Positions 18,707 through 24,120 of a stretch of DNA of 24,120 nt are shown here, in pieces. A program made the position numbers and the translations under genes. The stretch's first letter is position 1. The number at the start of each line of letters is the position of its first letter. The notes under the pieces are model-generated. The model did no database searches and was not told the DNA's origin. It saw only the letters and a list, made by a program, of their open reading frames with translations. Origin of the DNA: Byssothecium circinans (lineage: Eukaryota; Ascomycota; Dothideomycetes; Pleosporales; Massarinaceae); assembly GCA_010015675.1 (NCBI GenBank), contig ML976977.1, positions 1,531,606-1,555,725 on the forward strand, written 5' to 3'.

Positions 18707-20473
18707 TTACCAACTACTTAAAATAATTTTAACAACCAACAACCCCAAACCAAAAAAAGTAGCATATAACCTCAACGAACCCATGAAACAAAGCACCTCG
18801 AACTCCTCCCCCACCAACAACCCAGTCTCCTCATCATCCCAACGCTGATTCGAACGCTTCACAGCACCAAGAAACTCCCTCAAAGGTTCTCTCCACTTAA
18901 TAGCAACGCATCCATCACCCCTCGCGAGATCAGCTTTAGCTCGACACCAAAGAATACTATCCCGCGGACTCCTAAACTCCAACGTCACATAAACTTTAAG
19001 GAACTCGCAATTGTCGAAGTCAATTTCGGCACCGCACTTTCTCCGCTTGCGTAGATGGTGCGGAGAAGGAACGGGCACCATGATTACCCACTCACCGGTT
19101 GGGTCGAGATGACGAAACGTGTATAAATGAGGAGAGGGGCGTTCGTCGAAGGGGAAACGCATAAGTTGATGCTCGATGGGAACGCATTCGAAGACTGTGT
19201 TGAAGAGCGAGTCCATTGCAAAAGCTTCAAAGCGATGGTTGACGAGTCGGATGTTGAGGTACAGATCCAGTGGATTCACGTAGTCCTGGATGTTGAGAAG
19301 GATCTCATCAGGCAGGGACAACAATGAAGGCTTACTCGCGACCGCGGTGTTCAGCCTCGGTAGAGGATGGTTAAACGCCTCTGGAGTGGTTCGTGGCGGG
19401 GTTTGGGTAGGGGATATCGTAGGCAGCAAGGGGCTCTTGATCAGTGGTGAAGTGCCGCCGTGTATCGTCGATGGAAGCTGCGCTGCGTTAGTACTTAGCC
19501 TCAGATTTCTATGGTTGAGTGACGTCAACGTACCATCAGAACTCCCCTCAACCGCATCATCAGCCATATAATGAGACGCCTGCTCGTAATCGCTGGGTGC
19601 GTTTTCGCTCACCGAGAGTGGAGACCTGTTGTACGGGGTCCCATTCCTCACCCCTCGCATCCTAGCATCGATGCTGCCTACTCTCTTCACTCTCTCGCTC
19701 TTCGAGGGTGGTGCTTCTGTCCCGGCTTCATTCAAGGGACTCCCCGGTCCCCTTGGCAAATGCTTGAGCTTGCTTCGACTCGGTGACACCCAGATTTTGC
19801 TGCCGTCCCTGACTAACGGCGCCAACGGCTCGTCCCACCCGTATGGGGTGGTGGAAAGCTTACCACGATATCGTGGCCGATTGGCAATTGGCAGCGTCGG
19901 GGTCCTCTTCAGGGCGGTCACCGTCGATGCGGTTTCCGTCACGATGGTCTCCGGCGTCGTCGTCTCGTCGCCGTCGAGGAGTGGAGAGGTGGGGGCGTGT
20001 GGGCCGAGGAAGGCTTTGAGGCCGTTGTACGAAGTAGGTGTAGAGCGGCGTTTCGGGACGCCATCCCTACACGATGATGAGGGTGCCGATTGCCCCTGTG
20101 CGGCTGATACGCGGGGTCGTGAGTCCGTGGCGATTGCTGTACCTGGAAGATTTCCTGCTGCATCGACACCGTAGAAGTTATCTGGCTCTTGCGGCGGCAG
20201 GGGAGCACCAGGCACTTTGTCAATGAGGGGTGCTGAGGCAGCACCGAAGTATCCTACTTCAGGAGCTCTACCGACAGTAGGGCCATCCCTGGCTGAGCTT
20301 GCTCGGTGTGCTGTTTGGTTCAGCACTGGTTGGCTTCCCGTAGAGATCTGAGATTGCTCTTCCACTTTTATCTGGGACACACTTCCCTCGGCTGCAGCCT
20401 TTGGGGACCAGAAACGGCAACGGAGCTTGTTGCCCGTCCGCTTGAGGGACTTCTTTGCGGATTTCAGGCCCAT
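18707..20473 (-). CDS. F-box protein
   Basis: 588 residues from the ATG at 20473, which begins MGLKSAKKSLKRTGNKLRCR. The frame is open further upstream but only with a GTG at 20623. The N-terminal 370 residues are Ser/Pro/Thr-rich and disordered. An F-box-like motif follows at about 386-428 (SLPDEILLNIQDYVNPLDLY, then RLVNHRFEAFAMDSLF). After it comes a folded-looking region with PTGEWVIMVPVPSP and LEFRSPRDSILWCRAKADLA. F-box proteins bind Skp1 and bring targets to SCF ubiquitin ligases; the target here is unknown. The extreme C-terminus is hydrophobic (about 570-588), which is odd for an F-box protein and may reflect an unspliced intron or an altered 3' end. An in-frame, stop-free 51-base candidate intron lies at 19483-19533 (GTACGT donor, TACTAAC branch site, GCAG acceptor). 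If spliced, the product is 571 residues. Confidence 0.75.
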   Translation of the reverse strand: MGLKSAKKSLKRTGNKLRCRFWSPKAAAEGSVSQIKVEEQSQISTGSQPVLNQTAHRASSARDGPTVGRAPEVGYFGAASAPLIDKVPGAPLPPQEPDNFYGVDAAGNLPGTAIATDSRPRVSAAQGQSAPSSSCRDGVPKRRSTPTSYNGLKAFLGPHAPTSPLLDGDETTTPETIVTETASTVTALKRTPTLPIANRPRYRGKLSTTPYGWDEPLAPLVRDGSKIWVSPSRSKLKHLPRGPGSPLNEAGTEAPPSKSERVKRVGSIDARMRGVRNGTPYNRSPLSVSENAPSDYEQASHYMADDAVEGSSDGTLTSLNHRNLRLSTNAAQLPSTIHGGTSPLIKSPLLPTISPTQTPPRTTPEAFNHPLPRLNTAVASKPSLLSLPDEILLNIQDYVNPLDLYLNIRLVNHRFEAFAMDSLFNTVFECVPIEHQLMRFPFDERPSPHLYTFRHLDPTGEWVIMVPVPSPHHLRKRRKCGAEIDFDNCEFLKVYVTLEFRSPRDSILWCRAKADLARGDGCVAIKWREPLREFLGAVKRSNQRWDDEETGLLVGEEFEVLCFMGSLRLYATFFGLGLLVVKIILSSW

Positions 20474-21636
20474 GGTGGATTGAACGAAAGGAAGATATAG
20501 TGTAAAAGCGAATGTGAGAAGTTTTGAAAGCGATTGGCTGAAAGTAGCTAAGATTTTTCGACGTGTAGAGAAGGTGATAAATGGGTGACAGAATGTATGG
20601 AGCGGGAGCAGGCGTTTTGCCACTTCTTATGAGCGCACATGTTGCCCAATGCTGATTTCCGTGGAAACTATTATTTGAACCAGCTCGCCCCCAGAGAGTG
20701 GCCAATGGATGAGTTCGCATGTGCAAGGCATGATAATCAGAGTTTGTGCGAAGCGTCAACTACGTTGCGATAGTCTCCAGCAACATTAAGATGATATCAA
20801 TGCAGTGACCGCAAGCCTATCACAGTACAGTTGTATGAAACTTTCGTGTTCGAGATGGTCGACTCGCCTCTTAGATGATTCATCGCATTCCTTAACCATG
20901 GTCTTCTCGAATGGCACATTGACTCTCAAGGACTTACCCATTTCCCCCCCTCTTCCGTGATGCTTGACTTTACTGACCGGGTAGTATATCATGGGACTTT
21001 AACGTCATGACTATTGCGGGCCAGTCAAGCTGCTCCGACTCATCATCATCAATCCCAATTCGACCTCTCCGGAGAACGTTGCTTCTAAGCGAACTCTCCA
21101 AAATCCCTCCCTCGCCCTCATGCTCTCCAACATCTTACGAATACAGTGCAGCTAGGTCTTGTTGCCATGTGAACTTGTTTCGTTCTCATATTAACGTCAC
21201 GCCTTTCCGAAAAAGTGATAATCGGCAGATGACTTTGAAAGTCTCTCAAATCGCTTTGGGAGGAGATGTAGACACCGGCACGCCGGTTTTCAGCATATTA
21301 TTCTTAGGTAGGGTACCGCGGACCAGAGGTGGGGAGGTAATGTGACGATTCGATGCGTCTCATGCCTATAGAAGCAATGAAAGATGTGATATTTGAACTA
21401 CATAAAATTCTTAGCGGTGAGACGATAGGAAGAGCGAATGACTATCCACGCAAGACAATGTGATATCAGGGCTTGATGTTGAAACCAAAAACGAAAAGAA
21501 GTGAAGAGTGAAGGAAAAGCCGCAACGAAGACCCCAAAAACAAGCCAATCATTGTGAAAAGCGAACGAACCCACTCCCCTTCCCTAGCCCAGCACATGAC
21601 TTTCAACCTGATTTCCTTGCTTGAACGATTTCCCTC
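20474..21636. other. Intergenic interval
   Basis: About 1.2 kb between two minus-strand genes. It includes the F-box gene promoter and the 3' flank of the P450 gene. A 112-codon ATG frame at 21007-21345 (plus) and a 68-codon frame at 20786-20992 (minus) have no recognisable domains. I see no repeat or RNA gene. Confidence 0.45.
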
Positions 21637-23311
21637 CTACGCCTTTGTCACCGGCGTAAGCTTGACCATCAACGGATTCTTATCCCATAGTATATAGACT
21701 TTCTGGTCCGTCCAATCATCCTGACTTACTAATTCCAAATCAAAATTTAGGGTCACGCCGGCGCACAACAGCCTCATTTCATGGTACGCCAAACTTTTCC
21801 CCAAGCAATTCCTTGGCCCATTAGAAAACGGAATGAAGACATCTTTTCTATCGGCGCCGTATTCGGCCTCGCCTTCGGGCAGCCAACGCTCGGGGACGAA
21901 AGAGTCGGGGTCTTTGAAGTTATCAGGCGAGTGGAAGGCAGCGTAGTGCGGGAGGGAGACAATTGTCTGTGGGGCAATGTGAGCTTCTAGCCAATGAACG
22001 AAGAAATAGAGGGGGGAACAAATTGCGGTCGATGACTTACACCACCTGGCATCCAATTCCCATCCACTACTGCACCACCGGCGGGAACTTTTCTCGGCAG
22101 GCCCACAGGCACAGGTGGATAAATTCTTAGACCTTCTTCAATACAGGCATTCAAATACTTCAACTGGCTCAACTCTTGCATATGCACATCGTCAAGGCTC
22201 TTGAATGCGCTCCTGATCTCTTTCTTTAGTCGTTCCATCTTCTCTGGATTCTTGAGCAGATAGTAGGTCATCCCACTCAACTCCGTAGCCGTTGTTTCGG
22301 TCCCCGCTATCATAAATGTAGCGCTGTTGTTGTACATTTCCGAGGGTGTGAGCGACTTCTCCAACCCTTCTTCTCCGCCTACATGTCGTAGGATGTAGCT
22401 CCAGATGTCCGGTCTCTCGGTCTTACGTGCGAGACGTTTGTCGACACATGTCGCGCAGTGATCCATGTTGGCTTTGTGCATTTCGCGCACTTGCTTCGGG
22501 ACTAAGCGTTGAGCCAGTGCGTGCAGGTTTTTCCACGGGCGGAGAATTCTGGTGAAAACGTTCATTTTCAGGCTGCCAAAGATGAATACAACCCAGGGCG
22601 TGTAGTCGGACTCTTCGAGGCACTTAAGGGGCTCGCCAAACGTAAGATCAGCCATAACATCAAAGGTAGCGTCTGGACACGATAAATTTAGTATATTGTT
22701 GGCACGAATTTTGAATATAGCAGCACGTACAGTTGAACCAGCGCACCATGTCGACTTGGCCATCAGTGGTGGCCCTCTCCTGCAACTTCTTGACCAGCAA
22801 GCACATATAGCCTTTCAGTAAATCTTCCTGCCCTCGCAGGGCTTTGGCGCTGAAAGCATGAGACATGAGCTTCCGTTGGCGAGCATGAGATGCGTTGTCT
22901 GCTTGGATGAGGCCTGGAGGCTTTCCATAAAGGCCGGGGCCATAAAAATCCATATCCTTCTTGAATGCGGTGCTGTGGTGGCTGTATACGTCTTTAACTG
23001 CATTCGCATCGATAAACGAGACTTCATTAGGAGCATATCGAACGACAGCTCCATACTTCTTGTGGAGCTCGTCAATCCATTTGGGAAGTGCTCCGTCCAG
23101 GAGCTTCTTGTGCATGTACAAGCCTGTCGCACGCCCTAGTGGGGGACCTGGATATGATCGGAGTGGATGAAGATAGAGATTGTAGAAGATATGAAACGCG
23201 ATAGAGACAAGCTGTAGGGATTAGCTCCATGAATTTGCACAAGGGGTTCAATCATACTATAAGAACTGGGACCGCTAGGGCGATGTGGTATAACGAATTC
23301 TGTACAGCCAT
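21637..23311 (-). CDS. Cytochrome P450 monooxygenase (CYP65 / isotrichodermin C-15 hydroxylase-like)
   Basis: Four exons: 23311-23258, 23211-22731, 22672-22041 and 21966-21637. Introns are 46, 58, 74 bases with donors GTATGA, GTACGT, GTAAGT and acceptors CTACAG, GTCCAG, CCACAG. The spliced product is 498 residues. The first exon gives only 18 residues (MAVQNSLYHIALAVPVLI) and completes the N-terminal membrane anchor. Then come the hinge (SYPGPPLGR), I-helix AGTETT (301-306), ExxR at E358-R361 (EGLR), PERW at 414-417, and the heme loop FSNGPRNCLG with ligand Cys443. All key P450 residues are present. It should hydroxylate a small lipophilic compound at the endoplasmic reticulum with P450 reductase. 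Similarity recalled from memory (YGAVVRYAPNEVSFID, LMSHAFSAKALRGQE) points to the fungal CYP65-type clade. The substrate cannot be told. No synthase gene is adjacent within this window. Confidence 0.93.
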
Positions 23312-23721
23312 CTTGTGCAGCGAGTTGCAAGTGTGTCGTCGTGGTGTTGATGAAGTTGGAGGTGTGTTCGAGTTGCCGGCTGCTCCAATGGATCGTCTTC
23401 AGTTCCTTCGCCTTGGCATGTTGGAGATGATAGCGACCTTTTACCCTTTTCGATGCCACCACCATCCGTGACGCTCCGTAAGTACATGGGCTGCAGATTT
23501 GTCCCGCATGCAAGCATGGTCCAATGCTTGACCGCCGAAGCCGTCATAGCTTTACACATCCCTGTGACGTCCATCCCACAAATCCCTGGTCTACAAGGGG
23601 GGAGCATGAACGGACTGAACGCCCCACCTCATAGAAGCGCATCGAAGATTCCTTACTCCAATAGTAATTTGTATATATTTCATAAATCAGAAATGACAAA
23701 GGATGATCCTACACCGCAGCA
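23312..23721. other. P450 promoter region and left flank of the transposase relic
   Basis: About 410 bases between the P450 start codon on minus and the transposase ATG on plus. It should contain the P450 promoter and, near its right end, the left terminal inverted repeat of the transposon. I cannot define that repeat because its partner is outside the window. Confidence 0.4.
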
Positions 23722-24120
23722 ATGACTCTCACAACTCCACAACGCCGACTCTCGCACGCAGAACGCGCTCGTGTTCACGCTCTACGCCACGACGCTGGCT
23801 GGAGCTATTGAAAGATCGCTGAAAGGCTTGGTTTATCGTTAAGTACAGTCTACTCTTGTGCTCAAGGCCAAGTTACTCCTTCTCACAAGCCTCGTGGCAG
23901 GCCTCCTCTCTTAAACACACCTCTTCGTCAGCGCCTCGTCGCCCACGCGACTGCCTCTCACGAGCAACGACTCAAGTCCTTTAAGGAGATTGCCCACGAG
24001 CTTGGCCTTAAGGATCTCGATTAACGTACGCTCTCAGCAGCCTTTGACAAGGAGGGCTATTATCGAAGAAAAGCTACGGAGAAGCCTTTGCTTACGGAGA
24101 AGCACATCAACAATCGTCTC
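23722..24120 (+). pseudogene. Tc1/mariner-type transposase, N-terminal part, decayed and cut by the window end
   Basis: The frame from the ATG at 23722 reads as a transposase N-terminus. A helix-turn-helix DNA-binding domain spans about residues 18-48 (VHALRHDAGWSY, stop, KIAERLGLSLSTVYSC). Then come RGRPPLLNTPLRQRLVAHAT, FKEIAHELGL, and LSAAFDKEGYYRRKATEKP, an arrangement typical of fungal Tc1/mariner elements. Two in-frame stops break it: TGA at 23809-23811 (codon 30) and TAA at 24022-24024 (codon 101). Both are what C-to-T changes would give (for example CGA to TGA, CAA to TAA), as expected from RIP or deamination. The catalytic DDE/D region lies beyond the window, so the element is a relic at least at this end. 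Confidence 0.85.

Noticed and set aside
19629..20174. 181-codon plus-strand ORF opposite the F-box gene.
   Set aside because: It is antisense to the low-complexity part of a supported gene, has no domain features, and its composition is explained by the coding strand.

Overview
The window looks like nuclear DNA of a filamentous ascomycete (Pezizomycotina, probably a Dothideomycete). Genes carry short introns (46-74 bases) with GTAAGT/GTATGT-type donors, CTRAC-type branch sites and YAG acceptors. The gene content is typical of the group: a class II hydrophobin, a multi-exon cytochrome P450, a CAN1-type permease and a fungal trypsin-like family. TA-rich relics look like repeat-induced point mutation (RIP) products. 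The class call rests on family resemblance recalled from memory, not on a search.

Layout: (1) 1-4.3 kb holds, on the minus strand, a long reading frame joining a trypsin-like serine-peptidase segment (His-Asp-Ser all present) to a peptide:N-glycanase (PNGase, Png1) domain. More of the same serine-peptidase family lies upstream in the same frame but is cut off by a TAG directly before the MTAAHA motif. (2) 4.6-6.7 kb has a plus-strand gene for a 362-residue C-terminally anchored protein of unknown function, flanked by inverted copies of a 13-base motif and TA-rich repeat relics. (3) 6.1-7.9 kb shows no gene. (4) 7.9-9.2 kb encodes, on minus, a secreted-type single-pass membrane protein with a long cytoplasmic tail. 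(5) 10.4-11.7 kb encodes a two-exon, mostly helical protein on minus. (6) 13.35-15.04 kb is a basic amino-acid permease pseudogene on plus, with one frameshift and two stops. (7) 17.38-17.74 kb is a two-exon class II hydrophobin on plus. (8) 18.7-20.5 kb is an F-box protein on minus. (9) 21.6-23.3 kb is a complete four-exon cytochrome P450 on minus. (10) From 23.72 kb to the window end is the decayed start of a Tc1/mariner-type transposase.

The genes do not form an obvious pathway or cluster: strands are mixed and intergenic gaps large. Secretion and surface functions recur (hydrophobin, two membrane proteins, a permease relic), which fits an accessory, repeat-influenced region. The most unusual object is the serine-peptidase/PNGase reading frame with its TAG-ATG junction. 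It may be a new gene made from a broken family member fused to a PNGase copy. No tRNA, rRNA or CRISPR array was recognised.
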